DNA of 20,026 nt, taken from the NCBI GenBank assembly GCA_017620115.1, contig JAFZRB010000214.1:1-20026 (forward strand), written 5' to 3'. The stretch's first letter is position 1. Each line of letters begins with the position of its first letter. The translations under genes and the position numbers were made by a program. Origin of the DNA: Clostridia bacterium. Lineage in GTDB: Bacteria; Bacillota; Clostridia; Christensenellales; Aristaeellaceae. The notes under the pieces were generated by a model. The model was not told the origin of the DNA and made no database searches. It saw nothing but the letters and a program-made list of their open reading frames with translations. This document shows positions 6,700-12,918 of this stretch, one piece after another.

Positions 6700-6725
6700 G
6701 GCGGCGCAGCTCAGTCGGCAGAGCA
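6700..6725 (+). pseudogene. tRNA-like 5' fragment (truncated)
   Basis: The stretch can be numbered as tRNA positions 1-26: a GGCGGCG acceptor strand, A9, a perfect GCTC/GAGC D stem, and A14, G18, G19 and A21 in the D loop. Position 8 is C where tRNAs have U, and nothing downstream resembles an anticodon arm, a GTTCGA T loop or a matching 3' acceptor strand. After 6725 the sequence becomes AT-rich and runs into the low-GC HAD gene. It reads as the 5' third of a tRNA cut off at the edge of an insertion, but a chance or regulatory D-arm-like hairpin is possible. Confidence 0.4.
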
Positions 6726-6744
6726 ATATGTTCATTTATGCTGG

Positions 6745-7509
6745 CTATGTTGTCCGCCCAGACCGGTCACTTTCACATTCAATCAGGACTGAAACCAGCT
6801 CTTTCCAATCTGAAATAGTATAGGCAGCTTTAGAGAAGTCAGTTTGAACAGACTGCCTTTCCGCGCTTCCTTCTGCGGTTCCCTGATAGAATACCGTGGT
6901 CAGGCCAGCGGCGTTTGCTCCTTCAATATCTTTATCATAGGTATCACCGCAAAACCAAACGGTATCCGGCGACAGCTTTGCCCTTTCCAGGGCAACCTGA
7001 AACAATCTCACATCTGGTTTGCGAAGGCCATAATCGCTGGAAGCGAGTATAAATTCAAAATGGTTATCCGGAAGAAGAGTATTGATCCTTCTTTTCAAGG
7101 CGGCGCCGGTCCATCCGATATTGCTGATAACCCCGGTCCGAATACCGTTTCCATGAAGATATTCCAACGTATCTTTGATATTTGGATAGAGGCACTGTTC
7201 CGTCATGGGAGCCGTGTGATCCCAGAAAACTAATTCCGCTTCCTCGTAAGAGATATTCAGCCGAATTCCATGAAGCTCGTATTTCAGGCGAAGCATTTGT
7301 ATTTCAGTTGGTTCCGCGCCCAGATCCCGGACGCTTCGCTGCGACTGGAAATAGTTTTTCTCCCATGAGCAAAGCATATTTGGAGAATAGTTGTGCGGGT
7401 TATCGATCACGTGTTCAAAGACCGCCCGTTCCCCGCGCAGCATGTCCCATTCCGGTTCAAAAAGCAACGTTCCGCCATAATCAAAGAGAATCATATCCGG
7501 CTTTTTCAT
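6745..7509 (-). CDS. HAD-superfamily hydrolase
   Basis: This 254-residue protein has a haloacid dehalogenase-like fold. Motif I is FDYGGTL with nucleophile Asp10, motif II SNIGWTG with Ser129, motif III LRKPD with Lys164, and motif IV GDTYDKDIEGA with Asp189 and Asp194. A helical cap lies between about 17 and 105 (C1 type). The second Asp of the usual DxDGT is Gly12, so the general acid/base of typical HAD phosphatases is missing; DYG(G/N)T variants occur in the family. It is most likely a small-molecule phosphatase or a dehalogenase-like hydrolase with unknown substrate. GGAGG lies 10 bases before the ATG. The gene is clearly poorer in GC than both flanks and uses AT-ending codons (AAA, GAA, ATT), suggesting horizontal acquisition. 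It appears to have its own promoter. Confidence 0.88.
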   Translation of the reverse strand: MKKPDMILFDYGGTLLFEPEWDMLRGERAVFEHVIDNPHNYSPNMLCSWEKNYFQSQRSVRDLGAEPTEIQMLRLKYELHGIRLNISYEEAELVFWDHTAPMTEQCLYPNIKDTLEYLHGNGIRTGVISNIGWTGAALKRRINTLLPDNHFEFILASSDYGLRKPDVRLFQVALERAKLSPDTVWFCGDTYDKDIEGANAAGLTTVFYQGTAEGSAERQSVQTDFSKAAYTISDWKELVSVLIECESDRSGRTT

Positions 7510-7620
7510 CAGAGGGAATCCTCCGTATTTCCTTTACTGGCAGACGGTGGTTTTATCTGTGTTTTTGGATAGAAAAACAGAAAGCCTCTTTTTCCTGCGC
7601 GCGTTCAGAGGATTATTATC

Positions 7621-7671
7621 CCCCAATTTATTCCCCGGTTTCTGTTATAGCATATGGGGAATAAGTTGGGG
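7621..7671 (-). promoter_or_regulatory. HAD gene promoter inside a 16-bp inverted repeat (operator-like)
   Basis: On the minus strand TGCTATAAC (7644-7652) is an extended -10 box, with no good -35. It is flanked by 16-base arms, 7621-7636 and 7656-7671, which are complementary at 15 of 16 positions. Each arm holds two copies of a 7-mer 12 bases apart: ATTCCCC twice upstream, then GGGGAAT and GGGGGAT downstream, so four half-sites bracket the -10. There is no T tract, so a terminator is unlikely. It looks like a repressor operator over the promoter; the leader to the HAD start would be about 128 bases. Confidence 0.5.
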
Positions 7672-7757
7672 AATGTTCTGAAGATGTATCCCTCAGCCTT
7701 GCCACAATGTGATTACATCGATATACTTTCCGCAATCCCCTGTGAACCGTTGCGCTG

Positions 7758-8357
7758 TCAGAACGTTTCCTTCAGCCGCAGCCATTTCTGGTCCTTTTCG
7801 GAGAGGATGAGCGGCAGGCCGTCGACGGTGTAGCCGGCGGCGGCGGGCGTGCCGTCGTAGCGGCCCTCGAGGCCCGGCCAGCGGATGCCGATGTCGGGGT
7901 CGTTCCAGGCGATGCCGCCCTCGTCGTTGGGATGATAGAAATCGTCGCATTTATAGCAGAACTCCGCGTCGTCGGTCAGCACGAGGAAGCCGTGCGCGAA
8001 GCCGCGCGGGATGAGCAGCTGCCTTTTGTTCTCCGCGCTCAGCTCGGAGCCGTACCAGCGGCCGTAGGTTTTGCTGCCCTCGCGCAGGTCGACCACGACG
8101 TCGAACACCGCGCCGCGGATCACGCGAACCAGCTTCGTCTGGGGGTATTTCTTCTGGAAATGCAGGCCGCGCAGCACGCCCTTCACGCTCATGCTCTGGT
8201 TATCCTGAACGAAGGTGACGCGCAGCCCGTTTTCCTTCATGTCGTTTTCATTATAGGATTCAAAGAAATAGCCGCGGCTGTCGCCGTGAACGGCGGGCGT
8301 GATGACGCACAAACCTTCGATGCCGCCCATGTTCTTCTCAACAATGATCTGTCCCAT
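7758..8357 (-). CDS. rfbC: dTDP-4-dehydrorhamnose 3,5-epimerase
   Basis: This 199-residue cupin-fold enzyme converts dTDP-4-dehydro-6-deoxy-glucose to dTDP-4-dehydro-L-rhamnose, the third step of dTDP-L-rhamnose synthesis. Visible signatures are GDSRGYFFESYN (25-36, substrate loop), GVLRGLHFQ with catalytic His66 (60-68), the following Lys75, the VVDLREGSKTYGRW region (88-101), the IPRGFAHGF block (116-124) and CYKCDDFYHP with the probable acid Tyr135 (134-143). Length is slightly above the usual 180-190 residues. Its ATG shares one base with the rfbD stop (TGATG) and is preceded by GAGGAGGG, so both genes form a coupled operon. No clear terminator follows it; the next element is the promoter region of the low-GC HAD gene. 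Confidence 0.95.
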   Translation of the reverse strand: MGQIIVEKNMGGIEGLCVITPAVHGDSRGYFFESYNENDMKENGLRVTFVQDNQSMSVKGVLRGLHFQKKYPQTKLVRVIRGAVFDVVVDLREGSKTYGRWYGSELSAENKRQLLIPRGFAHGFLVLTDDAEFCYKCDDFYHPNDEGGIAWNDPDIGIRWPGLEGRYDGTPAAAGYTVDGLPLILSEKDQKWLRLKETF

Positions 8358-9271
8358 CAGAATCCCTCCTCTTTCAGATACCGGCTCACCGCATCCTGCC
8401 AGGCCGGCAGGGGTTCAAAGCCCGCTTCGATCAGCTTGCGCTTGTCCAGCCGGCTGTTGGCCGGCCGCGCCGCTTTGCTCAGGCCGTATTCCGCCGTGGT
8501 CACGGGAACGACGGTCGTCTTCAGCCCGCACTGCCTGTAAAACTCCACACAGAAGTCATACCAGGATATATAACCGCCCTCGTTGGTGGCGTGATAATAG
8601 CCGTATTTTTCGGTCTCGATCATGTCGACCAGCAGGCGGGCCAGGTCGAAGGTGTAGGTGGGCGTGCCGATCTGGTCGTTCACGACGCGCACCGTGTCGT
8701 GCGTCTGGCCCACGCGGATCATGGTCTTCACGAAGTTCTTTCCGTTCAGCCCGAACACCCAGGCGATGCGCACGATGAAGAACTTCTCCAGCGTTTCCGC
8801 CACGGCCAGCTCGCCCTCGAGCTTGGTCTGGCCATACACGTTGAGCGGCCGGAAGGCCTTGCAGTCGGGCTGCCAGGGCGTCTCGCCCTGCCCGTCGAAC
8901 ACGTAGTCCGTGGAGAGGTAGAGCAGCTTGGCGTCCACAGCCTTCGCCGCGGCGGCGATGTGGCGCGTGCCGTCCGCGTTGACCGCGCGCACGAGGGGGC
9001 GCTTGTCCTCGTCCTCGGCCAGGTCGACGGCCGTCCAGGCCGCGCAATGGATGATGGCGTCCGGCTTCACAGCCGCGACGGCGGCCTGAACCGCCGCTTC
9101 GTCGGTGATGTCCAGCTTCACATAAGGCGCGGCGGACACGGCGGAGCCGTCCGCGACGCCGGCATAGGCGTCCGCGAGATCGGAGCCGACGCCCTCGTGG
9201 CCCCGGCGGCAAAGCTCGTTCATCACGTCGTGGCCCAGCTGGCCGTTGACGCCCGTCACAAAAATCTTCAT
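8357..9271 (-). CDS. rfbD: dTDP-4-dehydrorhamnose reductase
   Basis: This 304-residue short-chain-dehydrogenase-type enzyme reduces dTDP-4-dehydro-L-rhamnose to dTDP-L-rhamnose with NAD(P)H, the last step of the pathway. The Rossmann motif GVNGQLG (7-13) is at the N-terminus. CAAWTAVDLAEDE (76-88), LSTDYVFDG (119-127) and the catalytic YGQTK (Tyr146, Lys150) are typical. The start at 9271 was chosen because GGGGAGG lies 9 bases upstream and the protein then begins with the standard MKIFVTG; the frame remains open further upstream without family resemblance. The gene is first in the operon, followed by rfbC with one-base overlap. The enzymes for the first two steps (rfbA, rfbB) are not in this window. 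The product is used for cell-surface polysaccharide. Confidence 0.95.
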   Translation of the reverse strand: MKIFVTGVNGQLGHDVMNELCRRGHEGVGSDLADAYAGVADGSAVSAAPYVKLDITDEAAVQAAVAAVKPDAIIHCAAWTAVDLAEDEDKRPLVRAVNADGTRHIAAAAKAVDAKLLYLSTDYVFDGQGETPWQPDCKAFRPLNVYGQTKLEGELAVAETLEKFFIVRIAWVFGLNGKNFVKTMIRVGQTHDTVRVVNDQIGTPTYTFDLARLLVDMIETEKYGYYHATNEGGYISWYDFCVEFYRQCGLKTTVVPVTTAEYGLSKAARPANSRLDKRKLIEAGFEPLPAWQDAVSRYLKEEGF

Positions 9272-9325
9272 CGCATTGTTCCTCCCCGCGCGTCCGTCTC
9301 CGCCGGCGCGCCGCTCAACACCATT

Positions 9326-9354
9326 ATTATAGCAGAAAAGGCGGAATATGTAAA
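9326..9354 (-). promoter_or_regulatory. Sigma-A promoter of rfbD-rfbC
   Basis: On the minus strand TTTACA (9349-9354), a 17-base spacer and a perfect TATAAT (9326-9331) with a TGC extension form a near-consensus promoter. Transcription would start near 9319, giving a leader of roughly 48 bases. Confidence 0.85.
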
Positions 9355-9378
9355 GGAATATCGCGGCGGGGGAAAGGC

Positions 9379-9593
9379 AATTAGCAATTAAGGAAACGTT
9401 TCGGGGGAAGGCTCCCCTGAAAGGGGAGCTGCCGCCGCAGGCGGCTGAAGGGTCGGAGTCGCCAGTCGATGCTTCTATTGCAGGCATATGGTTTATCGCG
9501 AAGCCTGCTGATTACCCCTCAGTCTCGGCTTCGCCGAGCCAGCTCCCCTTGCAGGGGAGCCTTTTCGACGCCGTCAACCTCAAATTGCTAATT
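9379..9593. repeat. Palindromic repeat element 2 (MITE-like)
   Basis: This fills the gap between the rplQ terminator and the rfbD promoter. The outer inverted ends are AATTAGCAATT (9379-9389) and AATTGCTAATT (9583-9593), the same ends as in the element at 2677-2874. An inner inverted pair AAGGCTCCCCT (9408-9418) / AGGGGAGCCTT (9553-9563) overlaps the terminal hairpins 9411-9429 and 9542-9560 (7 bp each). Further hairpins are 9431-9445 (6 bp), a looser one at 9480-9508, and 9524-9538 (6 bp). No protein is encoded. The mirror-symmetric hairpins suggest a non-autonomous mobile or REP/BIME-like element. Confidence 0.7.
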
Positions 9594-9611
9594 CGCTTCT
9601 CGCGATGGCGA

Positions 9612-9647
9612 GAAAAAAAGAGCCCTTTCACGCGAAAAGACTCTTTC
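9612..9647 (-). terminator. Rho-independent terminator of the ribosomal protein cluster
   Basis: On the minus strand the transcript would form an 11-bp stem (9634-9644 with 9619-9629, two G-U pairs and one mismatch, loop GCGT) extended by A-U pairs. A run of seven T residues follows (9619 down to 9613). It begins 16 bases after the rplQ stop and ends the whole cluster. Confidence 0.9.
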
Positions 9648-9662
9648 TTTCATCAATTTCCG

Positions 9663-10172
9663 TTACACCAGCTCGAGAATGACCATCTCGGCCGCGTCGC
9701 CGCGGCGGGGGCCCATCTTGACGATGCGGGTGTAGCCGCCGCCGATGCCCTTCTCGGCCTTGCGGGCCTTGTACTTGGGGCCGATTTCGCGGAACAGCTT
9801 CTCAACGACGGGATACTTCACGTCCTTGGTGCGCTCCTTGTATTCCTTCTTGTTCTCGTCGGCCTTCTTGGCTTCGGGAATATTGTACAGGTAGCTCATG
9901 ATCTGACGGCGGGCGTGCAGCTTGCTGGGCGCGTCGTTGGTCACGGTCAGGTTCACGATCTGCTGCTTGTCATTCTTGGTTTCTTTGGTTACTTCAATGG
10001 TGTTATCGCACTCGCGGACAGCCAGAGTAATCAGGTGCTCGGCCATGGAACTGACTTCCTTGGCGCGGGCCAGCGTGGTTTCGATTCTGCCGTACCAGAT
10101 GAGGTTGGTCACCTGGTTGCGCAGCAGGGCTTTTCTCTGGTCGGTCGGCTTGCCCAACTTGCGGTTGGTCAT
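9663..10172 (-). CDS. rplQ: 50S ribosomal protein L17 (bL17), long form
   Basis: Typical L17 ends are present: RKLGKPTDQRKALLRNQVTNLI (4-25), RIETTLARAKEV (29-40), LHARRQ (85-90) and GGGYTRIVKMGPRRGDAAEMVILEL (144-168). The protein has 169 residues, whereas most bacterial L17 proteins have about 115-130. The excess lies mainly in a segment of some 30 residues (about 54-84, TKETKNDKQQIV region) and a Lys/Glu-rich one of some 15-20 residues (about 100-118). L17 sits near the exit of the 50S peptide tunnel. The gene ends the alpha operon, 39 bases after rpoA, with AAGGAGG 8 bases before the ATG. Confidence 0.97.
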   Translation of the reverse strand: MTNRKLGKPTDQRKALLRNQVTNLIWYGRIETTLARAKEVSSMAEHLITLAVRECDNTIEVTKETKNDKQQIVNLTVTNDAPSKLHARRQIMSYLYNIPEAKKADENKKEYKERTKDVKYPVVEKLFREIGPKYKARKAEKGIGGGYTRIVKMGPRRGDAAEMVILELV

Positions 10173-10211
10173 TTCGCGTTCCTCCTTACATTATCGCACT
10201 GCGTTCAGCGC

Positions 10212-11156
10212 TTATTCGTCGCTCGCACGGAGCGCCAAACCCAGCGCAATGAGTTTTTGCTCCACTTCTTCCAACGACTTTTTGCCCAGATTGCGCACCT
10301 TCATCATGTCTTCCTGATTGCGCTGCACCAGCTCGGCCACGGTGTTGATACCGGCGCGCTTGAGGCAGTTGTAGGCGCGGACGGAAAGATCCAGTTCCTC
10401 GATGGTCATTTCCAGAACCTTTTCCTTCTTGTCGTCCTCCGGCTCGTTGAAATCGATGCCCGGAACCACGTTTTCAGTCAGGTTGACGAAGAGCGTCAAA
10501 TGATCGGTCAGGATCTGCGCGGCCAGGCCGGTGGCCTCGTCGGGCATGATGCTGCCGTTCGTCCAAACTTCGAAGATGAGCTTGTCGTAGTCAGTCACCT
10601 GACCGACGCGCGTGTCTTCAACGGAATAGCTTACCTTGCGAATCGGGGTGAAGATCGAGTCTACCGGAATGACGCCGATCGGCATTCCGGACGTCTTGTT
10701 GCGATCCGCGGAGACATAGCCGCGGCCCTTATCGAGCGTCATCTGCATCTGCAGGCGCGCGCCTTCGCTCAGCGTCGCAATGTGCAGGTTTTTGTTGACG
10801 ATCTCAACCTCGTCGTCACATTTGATGTCGCCCGCCGTTACCTCGCAGGGGCCGGTTGCGTCGACGCTGATCACCTTCGCCTGATCGGTGAAAAGCTTGG
10901 CGGAGATATTCTTCAGATTCAGAATGATCTCGGGGACATCTTCCTTTACGCCAGATACCGTGGAGAACTCATGCTGCACGCCCTCGATGCGAACATTGGT
11001 AACCGCCACGCCGGGCAGCGAATTGAGCAGCACGCGGCGCAGTGAGTTGCCCAGAGTCTGTCCGAAGCCGCGCTCCAGCGGTTCCACAACGAACTTGCCA
11101 TAGCGCGCGTCGCCCTTCTCTAAGCGTTCGATTCTGGGTTTTTCGATTTCGATCAT
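10212..11156 (-). CDS. rpoA: DNA-directed RNA polymerase subunit alpha
   Basis: This 314-residue subunit dimerises to nucleate RNA polymerase assembly. The N-terminal domain (about 1-230) shows KFVVEPLERGFGQTLGNSLRRVLLNSLPG (21-49) and the RGYVSADRN loop. A short acidic linker (EPEDDKKEK) leads to the C-terminal domain with IEELDLSVRAYNCLKRAGINTVAELV and the closing VRNLGKKSLEEV helix-hairpin-helix. That domain binds UP elements and activators. Length is usual for Firmicutes. GAGGAGGG lies 8 bases before the ATG. It follows rpsD after 62 bases, the second-longest gap in the cluster, and precedes rplQ, the classical alpha operon order. Confidence 0.98.
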   Translation of the reverse strand: MIEIEKPRIERLEKGDARYGKFVVEPLERGFGQTLGNSLRRVLLNSLPGVAVTNVRIEGVQHEFSTVSGVKEDVPEIILNLKNISAKLFTDQAKVISVDATGPCEVTAGDIKCDDEVEIVNKNLHIATLSEGARLQMQMTLDKGRGYVSADRNKTSGMPIGVIPVDSIFTPIRKVSYSVEDTRVGQVTDYDKLIFEVWTNGSIMPDEATGLAAQILTDHLTLFVNLTENVVPGIDFNEPEDDKKEKVLEMTIEELDLSVRAYNCLKRAGINTVAELVQRNQEDMMKVRNLGKKSLEEVEQKLIALGLALRASDE

Positions 11157-11218
11157 TCAGCAATCCCTCCTCTTTCACGCGGAGACCCGTTGATTTTTTA
11201 AAAACGAAAGGATATTCA

Positions 11219-11812
11219 TCAGCGGGAGTAAAGCTCGACGATCAGGTTCTCGGACACCTCATAATCGATATCCTCGCGCAGCGGCAGCGCGGCGATCTTC
11301 GCCTCGTACGCGTCGGGCGCGCGATCGATCCACTTGGGCATGGTCTTCTTGCCGAACTCCTCGATCAGGCTCTTGAACTTCGGGCTCTGACGGGACTTCT
11401 CGCACACCGCCACAACGTCGCCCAGTTTAACCTGCGCGGAGGGAATGTCGCAGCGCTTTCCGTTGATGGTGAAATGGCCGTGGTTCACCAGCTGACGCGC
11501 CTCGCGGCGGGTGCTGGCGAAGCCGGCGCGGAAGACCACGTTATCCAGGCGGCGCTCCAGCTCCTGCAGCATGATCTCGCCGGTGATGCCCTTGCTGCCG
11601 ACCGCCTTTTCATAATAGCGGGCGAACTGCTTTTCGAGCACGCCATAGATGAACTTGACCTTCTGCTTTTCCTTCAGCTGCAGCGCGTATTCAGACTGCT
11701 TGCGGCGCGTCTGCTTGCCCTGACGCTTCGTCTCCTTGGAGTAACCAAGCACCGCGGGAGACAGACCCAGAGCTTTGCATCTCTTCAGAACGGGCTGTGT
11801 ATTCTTTGCCAT
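11219..11812 (-). CDS. rpsD: 30S ribosomal protein S4 (uS4)
   Basis: This 197-residue protein shows the S4 N-terminal domain (QTRRKQSEYALQLKEKQKVKFIYGVLEKQF) and the S4 RNA-binding domain (LERRLDNVVFRAGFASTRREARQLVNHGHFTING). The N-terminus has a single Cys (KRCKALG) rather than a four-Cys zinc site, so it is the zinc-free form. S4 is a primary 16S rRNA binder and in many bacteria represses its own operon by binding an mRNA leader. Here it lies in the alpha operon between rpsK (14-base gap) and rpoA, so the leader before rpsM is a candidate target. Confidence 0.97.
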   Translation of the reverse strand: MAKNTQPVLKRCKALGLSPAVLGYSKETKRQGKQTRRKQSEYALQLKEKQKVKFIYGVLEKQFARYYEKAVGSKGITGEIMLQELERRLDNVVFRAGFASTRREARQLVNHGHFTINGKRCDIPSAQVKLGDVVAVCEKSRQSPKFKSLIEEFGKKTMPKWIDRAPDAYEAKIAALPLREDIDYEVSENLIVELYSR

Positions 11813-11826
11813 GTCGGTTTCCTCCC

Positions 11827-12225
11827 TTACACCCTACGACGCTTGGGCGGGCGGCATCCGTTGTGGGGGATGGGCGTCACGTCCTTGATCATGCTCACGT
11901 CCAGACCGGCGGCCTGCAGCGAACGAATCGCCGCCTCGCGGCCGGCGCCGGGCCCCTTCACGTACACGTCAACCGACTTCAGGCCATACTCCATCGCGGA
12001 CTTGGCGGCCGTTTCGGCGGCCGTCTGCGCGGCGAAGGGAGTCGACTTCTTGCTTCCGCGGAAGCCCAGGCCGCCAGCGCTCGCCCAGCTCAGCGCGTTG
12101 CCGGCGGTGTCGGTGATGGTAACGATCGTATTGTTGAACGAAGAGCGGATATGGGCGGCTCCGCGCTCGACGAGTTTCTTCTCGCGGCGCTTGCGAACAA
12201 CCCTTTTCAGCTTCGGCTTTGCCAT
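11827..12225 (-). CDS. rpsK: 30S ribosomal protein S11 (uS11)
   Basis: This 132-residue protein carries the family core GAAHIRSSFNNTIVTITDTAGNALSWASAGGLGFRGSKKSTPFAAQTAA, the KGPGAGREAAIRSLQAAGL signature and the C-terminal DVTPIPHNGCRPPKRRRV. S11 forms part of the 30S platform beside the 3' end of 16S rRNA, near the E site. A basic N-terminus (KPKLKRVVRKRREKK) is usual. It follows rpsM after 27 bases and precedes rpsD, in canonical alpha operon order. Confidence 0.98.
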   Translation of the reverse strand: MAKPKLKRVVRKRREKKLVERGAAHIRSSFNNTIVTITDTAGNALSWASAGGLGFRGSKKSTPFAAQTAAETAAKSAMEYGLKSVDVYVKGPGAGREAAIRSLQAAGLDVSMIKDVTPIPHNGCRPPKRRRV

Positions 12226-12252
12226 GATAATTCTTCCTCCTAATTCGATCGA

Positions 12253-12630
12253 TTACTTCGCTGCCTTCTTCTTGCCGGCAACCTGCTTCTTCGGGCCCTT
12301 GCGGGTACGGGCGTTCTGCTTGGTGTTCTGTCCGCGAACGGGCAGGCCGCGGCGATGGCGCAGGCCGCGATAGCAGCCGATCTCCATCAGACGCTTGATG
12401 TCCATGGAAACCTCGCGGCGAAGATCGCCTTCCACCTTGAGGTTGTGGTCGATGTAGTCGCGCAGTTTACCGACGTCCTGCTCGGTCAGATCCTTGACGC
12501 GGGTGTCAGGATTCACGCCGGTCGCCTTGATGATGTCGTCGGCAATGCTGTTGCCGATGCCGTAGATATACGTCAGGGCGATCTCGATTCTCTTTTCACG
12601 GGGAAGGTCGACGCCTGCGATTCGTGCCAT
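12253..12630 (-). CDS. rpsM: 30S ribosomal protein S13 (uS13)
   Basis: This 125-residue protein has RIAGVDLPREKRIEIALTYIYGIG (3-26), the helix-two-turn-helix region, and the C-terminal GCYRGLRHRRGLPVRGQNTKQNARTRKG (about 85-112) that reaches to the P-site tRNA. It forms the head bridge with L5 of the large subunit. The ribosome binding site GGAGGTG is 10-12 bases before the ATG. The 146-base gap to rpmJ upstream is the longest in the cluster and contains several hairpins. Confidence 0.98.
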   Translation of the reverse strand: MARIAGVDLPREKRIEIALTYIYGIGNSIADDIIKATGVNPDTRVKDLTEQDVGKLRDYIDHNLKVEGDLRREVSMDIKRLMEIGCYRGLRHRRGLPVRGQNTKQNARTRKGPKKQVAGKKKAAK

Positions 12631-12776
12631 GTGTTTTCAGCACCTCCATTAAATCATACGAAGAGCCTTGCCGCTCTCGTACCGGCGGCTCCATGCGCGG
12701 AGCCTTCTTACTCGGGGAATCTATCTGAAGACAGGCGGCAGCCGCTCCGCCCGCCTTTCCGGTCTCAGTGTCGCGA
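12631..12776 (-). promoter_or_regulatory. Hairpin-rich leader before rpsM
   Basis: In a cluster where most gaps are under 30 bases, 146 bases separate rpmJ from rpsM. In the minus-strand RNA, AGGCGG and CCGCCT (within 12733-12756) pair, and GGCTCC and GGAGCC (12687-12704) form a 6-bp hairpin. A GC-rich strand follows that could pair alternatively towards the rpsM ribosome binding site. The region may be a ribosomal-protein-responsive leader or hold an internal promoter or processing site. I see no good sigma-A boxes and no T-rich terminator. Confidence 0.35.
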
Positions 12777-12890
12777 TCAGCCCTGCTTCTGCTTGTGCTT
12801 CGGGTTGTCGCAGATGACCATCACGCGGCCCTTGCGCTTAATGATCTTGCACTTCTCGCAAATCGGTTTCACCGAAGGTCTCACTTTCAT
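12777..12890 (-). CDS. rpmJ: 50S ribosomal protein L36 (bL36), zinc form
   Basis: This 37-residue protein, MKVRPSVKPICEKCKIIKRK followed by a basic tail, is the standard L36. Zinc ligands Cys11, Cys14, Cys27 and His32 are all present, so this is the zinc-binding version. The start at 12890 has AAGGAGG 8 bases upstream; the frame is open further back but reads out of the infA gene end. It lies 28 bases after infA, the usual order. Confidence 0.97.
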   Translation of the reverse strand: MKVRPSVKPICEKCKIIKRKGRVMVICDNPKHKQKQG

Positions 12891-12918
12891 CTGAGTTTCC
12901 TCCTTGCCTCTCGGTCGG

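Noticed and set aside
6700..6758. A 59-base mini-tRNA closed by GGCGG and CCGCC
   Set aside because: The 3' strand (6754-6758) is inside the HAD coding region, and there is no T arm or anticodon arm; the pairing is probably chance.
6729..6824. A 31-codon plus-strand open frame starting at the ATG at 6729
   Set aside because: It lacks a ribosome binding site and lies mostly opposite the end of the HAD gene.
7621..7671. Inverted repeat read as a terminator
   Set aside because: No T tract follows on either strand, the loop is 19 bases, and it contains a good extended -10 box.
9549..11045. Plus-strand 498-codon open frame across the terminator, rplQ and rpoA
   Set aside because: It is antisense to two certain genes and begins inside the repeat element; composition is that of a complementary-strand shadow.
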